Positions 55,225-63,841 of a stretch of DNA of 64,000 bases are shown here, piece after piece. Source of the stretch: Aestuariivivens sediminis (GTDB lineage: Bacteria > Bacteroidota > Bacteroidia > Flavobacteriales > Flavobacteriaceae); assembly GCF_022662105.1 (NCBI RefSeq), contig NZ_JAKMCP010000003.1, forward strand, positions 741,211 through 805,210, read 5' to 3'. Under the pieces are notes generated by a model. It ran no database searches and was not told where the DNA came from. It worked only from the letters and a program-made list of their open reading frames with translations. Made by a program: the position numbers and the translations under genes. The stretch's first letter is position 1; each line of letters starts with the position of its first letter.

Positions 55225-56184
55225 ATGCATTTATTTAAATGGATTATCTTGCCGTTTGCCATACTATCTATACTCTTAATTTCATGTAAATCGGAAACCA
55301 AAACAGCTGAGGTACCCGAAATTCAGCAGGGCAATAAAATTGATAGAGATCGAAAAAATGCTGTTGACGTTATTACCCGCAGTATGGAATTTCAAATCGT
55401 CGACACCTTAAAATCCGGTTGGAATACATTTGTTTACAATAACTTATCAAACGAAACTCATTTTTTCATTTTTGAAAAACTTCCTGAAGGTATTCGATTA
55501 GAAAATTATAAAAATGAACTCGTTCCTCCCTTCGAGTTCGCCTTTGAACAGTTTCTGGAGGGCAATATCGAATCGGGGATGAAAGCGCTTGAGCAAATTC
55601 CGAAGTGGTTCTATGATGTTGAATTATACGGTGGCGTGGGATTGGTATCGCCAAAACATACGGCCAGATCAACCCTGTTTTTAGACCCTGGATATTATGC
55701 CATGGAATGTTATATTAGGATGCCTAATGGGAAAGCCCATGCTTTTATGGGCATGCTCAAGGAAATTGTGGTATTAAAAGAGTCTACGGCGCACAAGGAA
55801 CCTGAATCAGATGTAGACATCACCATTTCAACGTTAGAAGGCATTTCATTTCATGATGAAATTACTCAAGGGTATCATACGATTAAAGTTTTTTTTAAAG
55901 ATCAACAGCAATATGAAACCTTATTAGGTCATGATGTTAATTTAGTGAGATTAGAAAATCTAAGCCTCACCGACAGTTTAAATTCATGGATTAACGCTGC
56001 AGATATTAACCAATTTCGAACACCTGCTCCTCATGGTGTTACTTTTTTGGGAGGGGTTAACGATCTTTCGGCAGGTAAAACAGGTTATTTTTCGGCCGAC
56101 TTCTCACCCGGTCTCTATGCGTTTATTTCAGAAGTCCCTCAAAGTAAAGCCAAAGGAATGCTAAAAACATTTATTGTAGACTAA
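55225..56184 (+). CDS. Cupredoxin-like lipoprotein, copy 2
   Basis: A 319-residue tandem paralogue of the preceding gene, with its own lipoprotein signal (lipid cysteine 21). The presumed metal ligands His79, Cys162, His172 and Met176 keep exactly the same spacing (83, 10 and 4 residues) as in copy 1. Shared blocks include LKSGWNTFVYNN, PGYYAMECYIRMPNGKAHAFMGM and PHGVTFLGGVN. The C-terminal half again lacks the cysteine. The two genes are 65 bases apart and probably one transcript. Function unknown beyond likely metal binding. Confidence 0.65.
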   Translation: MHLFKWIILPFAILSILLISCKSETKTAEVPEIQQGNKIDRDRKNAVDVITRSMEFQIVDTLKSGWNTFVYNNLSNETHFFIFEKLPEGIRLENYKNELVPPFEFAFEQFLEGNIESGMKALEQIPKWFYDVELYGGVGLVSPKHTARSTLFLDPGYYAMECYIRMPNGKAHAFMGMLKEIVVLKESTAHKEPESDVDITISTLEGISFHDEITQGYHTIKVFFKDQQQYETLLGHDVNLVRLENLSLTDSLNSWINAADINQFRTPAPHGVTFLGGVNDLSAGKTGYFSADFSPGLYAFISEVPQSKAKGMLKTFIVD

Positions 56185-56540
56185 TAAAGGGCGGTGAATT
56201 TTAACCAGATAGATACCTTGTGTAAATTAGTGGAGGGGTAGCATGATGTATTTTGCTTTGATTTTTTAGTAAGACCACTATAATTACAATTGTAGTTCGT
56301 AGGCTTAAATACTTCCAACATGACCTCACCCCTTGCATTCGTAGAAAAAGTTTAACTGTCTTTTTAATTTTTAGTACATTTAGTCAAGGTCTAAATCTTG
56401 ATTTTCAAGACAAATTGCATATAGAATAATGGATTTTATTTGAGGTTTATATCTAAAAAAAATTAAAGCTCCAAACGTATTTAGCTAATGGAAAATTTGT
56501 CATAATCCTCCTGGCAACAACACGCTATTAAATAATATGT
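56185..56540. other. Spacer between the lipoprotein pair and the catabolic genes
   Basis: About 355 AT-rich bases with no ORF or clear hairpin. It may hold a separate promoter for the dehydrogenase-led operon. Confidence 0.4.
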
Positions 56541-58316
56541 ATGAATGATCAATTAAAGTCCTTGCTATTTGCTATCGTCGTAGTTATTAGTAGTATTCAA
56601 TGTTCGCAAAAATCAAAAATAATCCTACCTCCGGGTGATTCCGATAATGGAGGTCTTTTTATACCGGATCATTTTGAAGCTTTAGTGGTTACCGATAGTA
56701 TTGAAGGTAAAGCAAGGCATCTTGCTGTTAATAATTTCGGAACCATCTTCGTAAATTTAAGATATTCCAAAAACGGAGAAACCATAGGGATATTAAAAGA
56801 CACTACTCATAATGGAAAAGCCGACCTCATTGAACTCCATGGTAATATAAAAAAGCAAGAATCAGGTTCAAGAGGCAGTTACTCCACTGCAATGAAAATT
56901 CATAATGGCTACCTGTATTTTAGCACGGAATTAGTGGTCTACAGACACAAACTGGATGAACATGGGGAAATCGTTCCCGGTGAACCCGAAGTCATTATGA
57001 CCGATGATCATCCTCACAGACAACATCAACATATTGGTAAGCCCATAGCTTTTGACAATAAAGGCTATATGTATGTCCCTTTTGGAGGACCTTCCAATGC
57101 TTGTCAAGTAGAGGGACGAACCCCCGGATCTCCAGGTATGGATCCTTGTCCGCAGTTAGAGGACCATGGTGGTATATGGCGATTCGATGCCAACAAAACC
57201 AATCAAACACAAAAGGACGGCTATAAATTTGCTACTGGTATTAGAAGTGTGGTAGGATTGGACTGGAATCCTGTAGATGAAACCCTGTATGCTGTCGTTC
57301 ATGGCAGAGACGATTTATTCCGTTTATTCCCTGAAAAATATACCCCATGGCAGAGTGCCATGCTGCCATCCGAAGAATTCATAAGAGTTACAGAAGGATC
57401 AGATTTTGGTTGGCCTTATTGCTATTATGATCAAATTCAAAAAAAGAAAGTTTTGGCTCCAGAATACGGAGGTGATGGAAAAATAATAGGACGATGTGAA
57501 TCTTTTGATGATCCCTTAATTGGTTTTCCAGGACATTGGGCTCCCAACGATTTAATGTTTTACCAGAGTGACCAGCTTCCGGAATATTATAAAAATGGAG
57601 CCTTTATTGCTTTTCATGGCTCTACCAATAGAGCGCCTTATCCACAAGCCGGATATTTTGTAGGATTTGTTCCATTTAAAAATGGGAAGGCCACGGGAGA
57701 ATGGGAGGTTTTTGCAGATGGATTTGCTCAAATTGACCCCATCATAAGTGTGTATCGGGCGGTCAACAGGCCTATGGGACTATCTACCGGTCCCGATGGT
57801 TCTATGTACATTAGCGATTCCAATCAGGGAAAGGTTTGGAGAGTTATGTATAAAGGGGATAAAAATAATTTTGGAGAAAATGAACGCGCAAATATGAGAC
57901 TGCGAAAACTGGCAAACCATATTAAAACTCCAGATGAAGAAAACGATAACTTAATGAAAGATGAAAACCTTTCAGAAGGGCATACCTTATATTTCCGCTA
58001 TTGCAGTGCTTGTCACCAGGATGACGGTCATGGAGCCGGTGGAAGATTCCCACCCCTGGTCAATACGGATTGGGTCACAGGAGATAAAACGAGATTGATT
58101 AATATTGTTTTAAAAGGATTAGAAGGTACAATTGAAGTAAATGGTTTATCTTTTAGTGGTCTAATGCCCCAACACAGTTTTTTAAAAGATGATGAAATAG
58201 CCACCATTTTAACCTATATAAGAACAAATTTTGGAAATGAAGCCTCTGCAATAGAGATCCATGAAGTAAGTAAGGTAAGAAAAATGTTAAACCAAGATAA
58301 GGCTCATAAGCATTAA
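56541..58316 (+). CDS. Sugar-dehydrogenase-like propeller fused to cytochrome c (lipoprotein)
   Basis: A 591-residue exported protein with a lipoprotein-type signal (VVISSIQC, lipid cysteine 21). Residues about 40-450 are a beta-propeller of the soluble PQQ glucose/sorbosone dehydrogenase type (RHLAVNNFGTIFVNLRY, HQHIGKPIAFDNKGYMYVPFGG, GIRSVVGLDWNP, GSDFGWPYCYYD, GLSTGPDGSMYISDSNQGKVWRV). Residues about 470-575 are a mono-haem cytochrome c with CSACH at 488-492 and a likely Met ligand in GLMPQHSFLKDDE. It would oxidise a sugar or polyol in the periplasm and pass electrons to the attached haem. PQQ binding is inferred. Confidence 0.85.
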   Translation: MNDQLKSLLFAIVVVISSIQCSQKSKIILPPGDSDNGGLFIPDHFEALVVTDSIEGKARHLAVNNFGTIFVNLRYSKNGETIGILKDTTHNGKADLIELHGNIKKQESGSRGSYSTAMKIHNGYLYFSTELVVYRHKLDEHGEIVPGEPEVIMTDDHPHRQHQHIGKPIAFDNKGYMYVPFGGPSNACQVEGRTPGSPGMDPCPQLEDHGGIWRFDANKTNQTQKDGYKFATGIRSVVGLDWNPVDETLYAVVHGRDDLFRLFPEKYTPWQSAMLPSEEFIRVTEGSDFGWPYCYYDQIQKKKVLAPEYGGDGKIIGRCESFDDPLIGFPGHWAPNDLMFYQSDQLPEYYKNGAFIAFHGSTNRAPYPQAGYFVGFVPFKNGKATGEWEVFADGFAQIDPIISVYRAVNRPMGLSTGPDGSMYISDSNQGKVWRVMYKGDKNNFGENERANMRLRKLANHIKTPDEENDNLMKDENLSEGHTLYFRYCSACHQDDGHGAGGRFPPLVNTDWVTGDKTRLINIVLKGLEGTIEVNGLSFSGLMPQHSFLKDDEIATILTYIRTNFGNEASAIEIHEVSKVRKMLNQDKAHKH

Positions 58317-58361
58317 ATGCTAAAATAACACACCATATTAGTTACACTTTAAAAATAAGTC

Positions 58362-59612
58362 ATGTTTAAATTAAATAAATCCATCATCTTAAGTATTTGC
58401 TCATTGTTTTTTATAGGTTCTTTAGCCTTAGGACAGGATTATGATATCCTCATAAAAGGAGGGGTTGTAATAGATGCGAGGAACAATATCAACAAGGTTA
58501 TGGATGTTGCCATTCGCGATGGAAAAATAGCTCAGGTCAGTCCCAGTATCTTACAGACTCGTGCAAAAAAAACAATTGATGCTTCAGGACTCATAGTTAC
58601 TCCGGGCTTATTGGACATCCATGGTCATAATTTTTTTGGAACCCAACCCAAGGCTTATTTAAGTAATAGTTTTAGTAGTCTTCCTCCAGATGGATTTACT
58701 TTTAAAAGCGGCGTCACCACTATTGTAGATGCAGGTGGTTCAGGGTGGAAAAATTTTGAAACTTTTAAAGAACAAACCATTGACCGGTCTCAAACCCGTG
58801 TATTAGCTTTTATAAATATCATTGGTTCCGGCATGAAAGGTGGTGCCATCGAGCAAAATATCACCGATATGGATGCCGAGGCCACTGCCAATAAAGCCAA
58901 ACAATATCCCGGAATTATAATAGGTATTAAATTGGCTCATTATTCAGGTCCGTCATGGACGCCCACAGATCTAACCATACAAGCCGGAACTTTGGCGGAT
59001 ATTCCGGTAATGATTGATTTTGGAGGTAGTGATCCGGAATTAAATATGGAAACCTTATTATTAGAAAAGTTAAGACCAGGGGATATATTTACTCATTGTT
59101 ATGCCCGGGTTAAAGGCAGAACACCTCTTGTGGATAGCAAGGGAAAGGTTAGGCGATATGTTTTTGCAGCTCAAAAGAAAGGCGTCATATTCGATGTCGG
59201 TCACGGTGGCGGCAGTTTCTCCTTTAAACAAGCTATTCCGGCTACAGAACAAGGCTTCTGGCCAAACTCAATTAGTACAGATTTACATACCGGAAGCATG
59301 AATGGAGGCATGAAGGACCTTACCAATATTATGTCTAAATTTCTAAATATGGGTATGCCTTTAAAAGAGGTCGTTAAAAGTGTGACCTGGAATCCGGCTC
59401 AATATATCAAAAGAAAGGATTTGGGACATTTATCGGAAGGGGCTGTTGCCGATATTACGCTGTTAAAATTAAGTCATGGCGATTTTGGCTTTATTGATAC
59501 TGAAGGTTTAAAAATGATGGGCAATCAAAAATTAATTTGCGAATTAACGCTTAGAGAGGGCGAAATAGTTTGGGACCTAAATGGCATGGCATCCCCCTTA
59601 TGGAATGAATAA
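58362..59612 (+). CDS. Exported amidohydrolase / N-acyl deacetylase family protein
   Basis: A 416-residue metallo-dependent hydrolase of the EF_0837/AHA_3915 deacetylase type. A Sec signal peptide ends near SLALGQ (about 25). The metal site is complete: HGH (His87, His89), Lys190 in GIKLAHY as the carboxylated bridging lysine, His245 in FTHCY, His281 in VGHGGG and Asp307 in STDLH. Relatives remove acetyl groups from N-acyl amino acids or amino-sugar acids, usually next to a SelA-like lyase gene, as here. Export of this cytosolic-type family is unusual. It begins 45 bases after the dehydrogenase stop. Confidence 0.85.
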   Translation: MFKLNKSIILSICSLFFIGSLALGQDYDILIKGGVVIDARNNINKVMDVAIRDGKIAQVSPSILQTRAKKTIDASGLIVTPGLLDIHGHNFFGTQPKAYLSNSFSSLPPDGFTFKSGVTTIVDAGGSGWKNFETFKEQTIDRSQTRVLAFINIIGSGMKGGAIEQNITDMDAEATANKAKQYPGIIIGIKLAHYSGPSWTPTDLTIQAGTLADIPVMIDFGGSDPELNMETLLLEKLRPGDIFTHCYARVKGRTPLVDSKGKVRRYVFAAQKKGVIFDVGHGGGSFSFKQAIPATEQGFWPNSISTDLHTGSMNGGMKDLTNIMSKFLNMGMPLKEVVKSVTWNPAQYIKRKDLGHLSEGAVADITLLKLSHGDFGFIDTEGLKMMGNQKLICELTLREGEIVWDLNGMASPLWNE

Positions 59613-59668
59613 TATTAAAACTGTACAGACATGTATTTTGACTTAAAACGATTAACACCATTCCATAT

Positions 59669-60775
59669 ATGAAATCCACTTTTAAATTATTATTACTTAG
59701 TGCACTGTTATGCCTATGCATTACGATCCTGCTGATTATTTTGGGAATGGGATCAAAAACAGGCATTCCTCTTATGCTATTTTTCTTTTTACTCGCCTTA
59801 TCAGTGCGGTATACCCAAAAATTCAAAGGATTTTCATTTACCATATTAATCTTTGCCGCTGTTACAATATCCATGTACTATCCTACCTTTTTTTCGAGCC
59901 TTGGAGGATTTGACCTTAAAAAATTAATAGTTCCACTACTTCAGATTATCATGTTTGGTATGGGAACAGCAATGAGCATCAAGGATTTTGCAGGTGTGGT
60001 AAGAATGCCTAAAGGGGTTTTGGTTGGTATCTGTTGCCAGTTTACCATAATGCCCATATTAGGCTTTAGCATAGCACACCTTTTTGGTTTTGCCCCGGAG
60101 ATTGCAGCAGGTATTGTTTTAATTGGATCTTCACCCAGCGGTTTAGCTTCTAATGTTATGGCGTATCTGGCAAAGGCGAACTTAGCCTTATCGGTAACCT
60201 TAACGGCAGTTTCTACAGTTCTTGCCCCTATTATGACACCGCTTTTAATGAAATTTTTTGCAGGACAATTTGTACCGATCGAATTCTGGCCGATGATGCT
60301 TAGTATTTTAAAAATTGTCATTCTGCCTGTAATAATAGGCCTGGTTTTTAATCACTTTTTCCATGGTAAAGCCAAATGGCTCGATAAAGCAATGCCTATA
60401 ATTTCAATGGCGGGAATTGCATTGATAATCACCATCATTACTGCAGCCGGAAGAGATAGTTTACTTACTATTGGTTTATTATTGGTACTCGCTGCTATTA
60501 TTCATAATATGGCCGGGTACTTTTTAGGATACTGGGCTGGCAGGGCCTTAAAAATGAGTGAACAAGATTGTCGTACAATTGCATTGGAGGTAGGCATGCA
60601 AAATGGTGGACTGGCTTCCGGTATTGCTCTTGAAATGGGTAAAGTGTCTACTGTAGGGTTAGCTCCTGCAGTGTTCGGTCCATGGATGAATATATCCGGA
60701 TCCTCACTTGCGACATGGTGGAGAGATAAAGATGCTCTTAAGAACGTCCGTTCCGATATTCCCAATAAACACTAA
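59669..60775 (+). CDS. BASS-family (bile acid:sodium symporter-like) transporter
   Basis: A 368-residue membrane protein with about ten hydrophobic segments after two extra N-terminal ones. BASS hallmarks are present: GMGTAMSIKDFAGVVR, GSSPSGLASNVMAYLAKAN, and EVGMQNGGLASGIA near 310. Family members import organic acids such as pyruvate, pantoate or bile acids with Na+. Its place between secreted deacetylase and RraA genes suggests it brings the acid product of a periplasmic pathway into the cell. Confidence 0.88.
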   Translation: MKSTFKLLLLSALLCLCITILLIILGMGSKTGIPLMLFFFLLALSVRYTQKFKGFSFTILIFAAVTISMYYPTFFSSLGGFDLKKLIVPLLQIIMFGMGTAMSIKDFAGVVRMPKGVLVGICCQFTIMPILGFSIAHLFGFAPEIAAGIVLIGSSPSGLASNVMAYLAKANLALSVTLTAVSTVLAPIMTPLLMKFFAGQFVPIEFWPMMLSILKIVILPVIIGLVFNHFFHGKAKWLDKAMPIISMAGIALIITIITAAGRDSLLTIGLLLVLAAIIHNMAGYFLGYWAGRALKMSEQDCRTIALEVGMQNGGLASGIALEMGKVSTVGLAPAVFGPWMNISGSSLATWWRDKDALKNVRSDIPNKH

Positions 60776-60793
60776 ACATCAAACAAATTATAT

Positions 60794-61720
60794 ATGAAAA
60801 GAATACATTTAACGGTTTTAATAAGCTTCTGCTTACTTATGTTTAATGCCGTCATTTCGCAAACCATAACTAAAGAACAAACCATATTCCTAACCCCATT
60901 ATGGGAAGGAGAACGATTTTTGGATGGCAGACCTAAAGTCCCGGATAATATTTTGGAACGAATGAAAAGTGTGTCCATTGAAGAAGCCTGGGGCGTTCTC
61001 AGAAATGAAGGGTATCACAATCAGTTTGAAGGTGGATGGAAGCCCCTACACGATGATGTCCCCTTTGTGGGTAGAGCACTTACAGCCCAATACATGCCCA
61101 ATCGTCCGGATGTTGCCCATCAAATTACAAAGAAAGGAAAAGAAGACGGTCGTGTTGGAAATACCAATTCCTGGCCTATAGATATGCTCGTTAGTGGAGA
61201 TGTTTATGTGGCCGATTGCTTTGGAAAAATTGTTGATGGGACATTAATAGGGGATAACCTGGGCAATGCCATTTATGCTAAATCAAAAACCGGTGTCGTT
61301 TTTAATGCTTCCAGTCGCGATATGGAAGGGCTCTCTAAAATTGAAGGGTTTAATGCCTTTGTAAGAGATTGGCATCCCTCGTTTCTAACCGAAGTCATGC
61401 TTTTAAGCTTAAATACCCCTATAAGAATTGGAGCGGCTACTGTTTTACCCGGTGACATCGTTTTGGCAAAACGAGAAGGTGTTATATTTATTCCTGCTCA
61501 CTTGGCTGAAAAAATTGTGGTCACCTCTGAAATTGTAAGACTTCGCGATCTTTTTGGAATCACAAGACTTAAAGAGGGTAAATACAGCCCGGGACAAATA
61601 GATAATAAATGGTCCGATGACATTGAAAAAGATTTTTCAAAATGGCTTAACGACCATATAGACGAATTACCGGTACCTAAAGAACAAATTGAAGAATTAT
61701 TAAAAAACAGAATGTGGTAA
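60794..61720 (+). CDS. Exported RraA-family protein (aldolase/decarboxylase-like)
   Basis: A 308-residue protein with a clear Sec signal peptide (LLMFNAVISQ). The RraA/HMG-aldolase core carries GDVYVADCFGKIVDG, LIGDNLGNAIYAKSK and NASSRDMEGL (Arg175, Asp176). RraA-fold enzymes cleave 4-hydroxy-2-oxo acids or decarboxylate oxaloacetate with a divalent metal; other members bind RNase E. A long N-terminal extension and an acidic C-terminal tail go beyond the minimal fold. Export argues against an RNase role and for catabolism with its neighbours. Starts 18 bases after the BASS gene. Confidence 0.82.
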   Translation: MKRIHLTVLISFCLLMFNAVISQTITKEQTIFLTPLWEGERFLDGRPKVPDNILERMKSVSIEEAWGVLRNEGYHNQFEGGWKPLHDDVPFVGRALTAQYMPNRPDVAHQITKKGKEDGRVGNTNSWPIDMLVSGDVYVADCFGKIVDGTLIGDNLGNAIYAKSKTGVVFNASSRDMEGLSKIEGFNAFVRDWHPSFLTEVMLLSLNTPIRIGAATVLPGDIVLAKREGVIFIPAHLAEKIVVTSEIVRLRDLFGITRLKEGKYSPGQIDNKWSDDIEKDFSKWLNDHIDELPVPKEQIEELLKNRMW

Positions 61721-61781
61721 ATCGTATTTTTATCCATGGAACAGCACCGTATAACACCAATAATCAATAAATTTTTTAATT

Positions 61782-62267
61782 ATGAACAACTTAAATATCA
61801 AAACAAGCAGAAGATCCTCCATAAAAAAAATGGGGATGGCTCTTATTGGGGCCTTTGGATTAGGCATGACCAACAAGGCCATAGCTAAAGAATCAAAACC
61901 CAAAAAAGAAGTGCTGGATTCACCAAAAAATGAACAGGACATTCCTCTGTTTTCAGGAGCGGTAAGACATGGAAACACCCTATATATAGCGGGGAAAGGT
62001 GCTCATTTTGAAGGAGACATTAAAGCCCACACCGATCATGTTCTAAAAGAACTTCAAAAAGAGCTTGAAAGAAACGGTTCCTCTATGGAACAAGTTTTAA
62101 AAGTTAATGTTTATCTGCATGATTTGGAAGATTATAAAGGAATGAACGAGGTATATCGAGGACGGTTTGGTAAAAACCCACCCGTTAGAACTACGGTTGC
62201 CACCTATGGCGGCGTCCCGGGAAAATCATTGGTAGAAATGGACTGTATTGCAGCAATCGATGAATAA
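61782..62267 (+). CDS. Exported RidA-family protein with Tat-like signal
   Basis: A 161-residue protein. The N-terminus has twin arginines (Arg10-Arg11 in TSRRSSIKKMG), a hydrophobic stretch (MALIGAFGLG) and an AIA site at 33-35, a Tat-type signal. The rest is a RidA/YjgF fold (LYIAGKGAHFEGDI, VLKVNVYLHDLEDYKGMNEVY, PPVRTTVATYGGVPGKSLVEMD) with the catalytic arginine at 136. RidA proteins hydrolyse reactive enamine/imine intermediates released by PLP enzymes, normally in the cytosol. The next gene, 11 bases on, encodes such a PLP enzyme, also with a Tat-like signal. Confidence 0.88.
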   Translation: MNNLNIKTSRRSSIKKMGMALIGAFGLGMTNKAIAKESKPKKEVLDSPKNEQDIPLFSGAVRHGNTLYIAGKGAHFEGDIKAHTDHVLKELQKELERNGSSMEQVLKVNVYLHDLEDYKGMNEVYRGRFGKNPPVRTTVATYGGVPGKSLVEMDCIAAIDE

Positions 62268-62278
62268 AACAATAAACT

Positions 62279-63496
62279 ATGGTAGGTCGAAGAAAACTAT
62301 TAAAATCGCTTTCCCTTCTTCCTCTGGCGGGTACGGTACTTGGCTCGGAATGGTTGCATGGACAGTCCATGACCAAAAAGGTGTTGGAAGCGACAGCATC
62401 ACGCAATTTTTTTAAAGAATTAGGTATTCGAACTTTTATTAATGCAGCAGGGACCTATACCTCAATGACTGGATCGTTAATGCCAGAAGAAGTAACCCAA
62501 GCCATAACTTATGGTGCGTCCGAATATGTTAATCTCGACGAATTGCATGATAGGGTTGGTGAGCGAATTGCTGAATTACTGGACTGTGAATATGCCACGG
62601 TAACTTCGGGAGCTTTTGGGGCAATGACGATAGGGCTTGCCGGAGTTATTTCCGGAATGGATGAGGATAAAGTTGCACAGCTTCCTGATACAACGGGACT
62701 TAAAAATGAAGTCATTCTTCAAGAATCCCATAACATTGTGTACACCCATGCCTTAAAAAACGTAGGTGTGAAAATAATAACGGTAAAAACGGCAAAAGAG
62801 TTAAAAAAGGCCATCAATCCAAAGACGGCAATGTTATGGTTTTTAAATGCCAACACAGATGAAGGAGAGATTAAACACGAAGAGTTTATTGAAATGGGGA
62901 AAACATTTGGTATTCCCACATTTATCGATTGTGCAGCTGATGTGCCACCCGTAGAAAATCTCTTCAAATTCACAAAAATGGGGTTTGATTTGGTGGCTTT
63001 TTCAGGAGGCAAAGGACTAAGAGGTCCTCAGAGTGCAGGGTTACTATTAGGTAATAAGGAGCTCATACTTGCTGCCCGCCAGCATACGCCTCCGCGAGGA
63101 CACACCATTGGACGTGGAATGAAAGTAAACAAAGAAGAGGTGTTAGGCATGTTGGTTGCTTTAGAACTTTATCTGCAAAAAGATCATCATAAAGAATGGG
63201 AAATGTGGGAATCACAGATTAAATTAATTAGTGATAGCGCGAAGTCCGTTAAGGGGGTTGACACAGAAATTCATACGCCCAAATATGCCAATCATGTACC
63301 ATCCTTAAAAGTGAGATGGGATCAAGATAGGGTTAAAATCACTCCCAATGAAGCAAGAAAAAAATTGAAAGAGGGTCATCCTTCTATAGAAACCGTCGGA
63401 AACGACAAAGAAATTGGTATCACAACCTGGATGATGACCCCCGGTCAAGAAAGGTTAGTGGCACAACGACTTAAAGAGGTGCTTTCCTATTCTTAA
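62279..63496 (+). CDS. Exported SelA/DgaE-like PLP enzyme with Tat-like signal
   Basis: A 405-residue fold type I PLP enzyme resembling the SelA-like D-glucosaminate-6-phosphate ammonia-lyase family. The N-terminus MVGRRKLLKSLSLLPLAGTV has twin arginines 4-5 and a short hydrophobic core, a Tat-type signal suited to export after cofactor insertion. PLP lysine is Lys245 in FSGGKGLRGPQ, with Asp217 in TFIDCAAD to hold the pyridine nitrogen; GAFGAMTIGLAG binds the phosphate. It would deaminate a 2-amino-3-hydroxy acid to a 2-keto-3-deoxy acid plus ammonia. The RidA gene directly upstream would clear the imine. Last gene of the cluster. Confidence 0.87.
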   Translation: MVGRRKLLKSLSLLPLAGTVLGSEWLHGQSMTKKVLEATASRNFFKELGIRTFINAAGTYTSMTGSLMPEEVTQAITYGASEYVNLDELHDRVGERIAELLDCEYATVTSGAFGAMTIGLAGVISGMDEDKVAQLPDTTGLKNEVILQESHNIVYTHALKNVGVKIITVKTAKELKKAINPKTAMLWFLNANTDEGEIKHEEFIEMGKTFGIPTFIDCAADVPPVENLFKFTKMGFDLVAFSGGKGLRGPQSAGLLLGNKELILAARQHTPPRGHTIGRGMKVNKEEVLGMLVALELYLQKDHHKEWEMWESQIKLISDSAKSVKGVDTEIHTPKYANHVPSLKVRWDQDRVKITPNEARKKLKEGHPSIETVGNDKEIGITTWMMTPGQERLVAQRLKEVLSYS

Positions 63497-63570
63497 CCAC
63501 TTAGTCTATGGATTTATCCTTAGCATCAAGCCATCCAAGGATGAGGATGTAGTGCACTTTGGGTGGTATC

Positions 63571-63611
63571 TATAAAAAACAAAGGGCCCTCCATCTTTCG
63601 ATGCAGGGCCC
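63571..63611 (-). terminator. Terminator of the rRNA operon
   Basis: An 11-of-12-bp stem, GGGCCCTCCATC (63584-63595) / GATGCAGGGCCC (63600-63611), reads with a GAAA tetraloop on the minus strand and is followed by TTTGTTTTTTATAG. It lies just beyond the 5S rRNA. Confidence 0.9.
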
Positions 63612-63615
63612 CAAA

Positions 63616-63723
<108 letters not shown>

Positions 63724-63841
63724 GCCTTAGTCCCGCAAGATCTGCGGGATCCCTTTCCCTTAGAAAGGGTATATCTTAACATATTGAAAAAATTACATGG
63801 ACGAATAATTCAGAAAATCCTTCATTTAAAAAAAACAGGCG

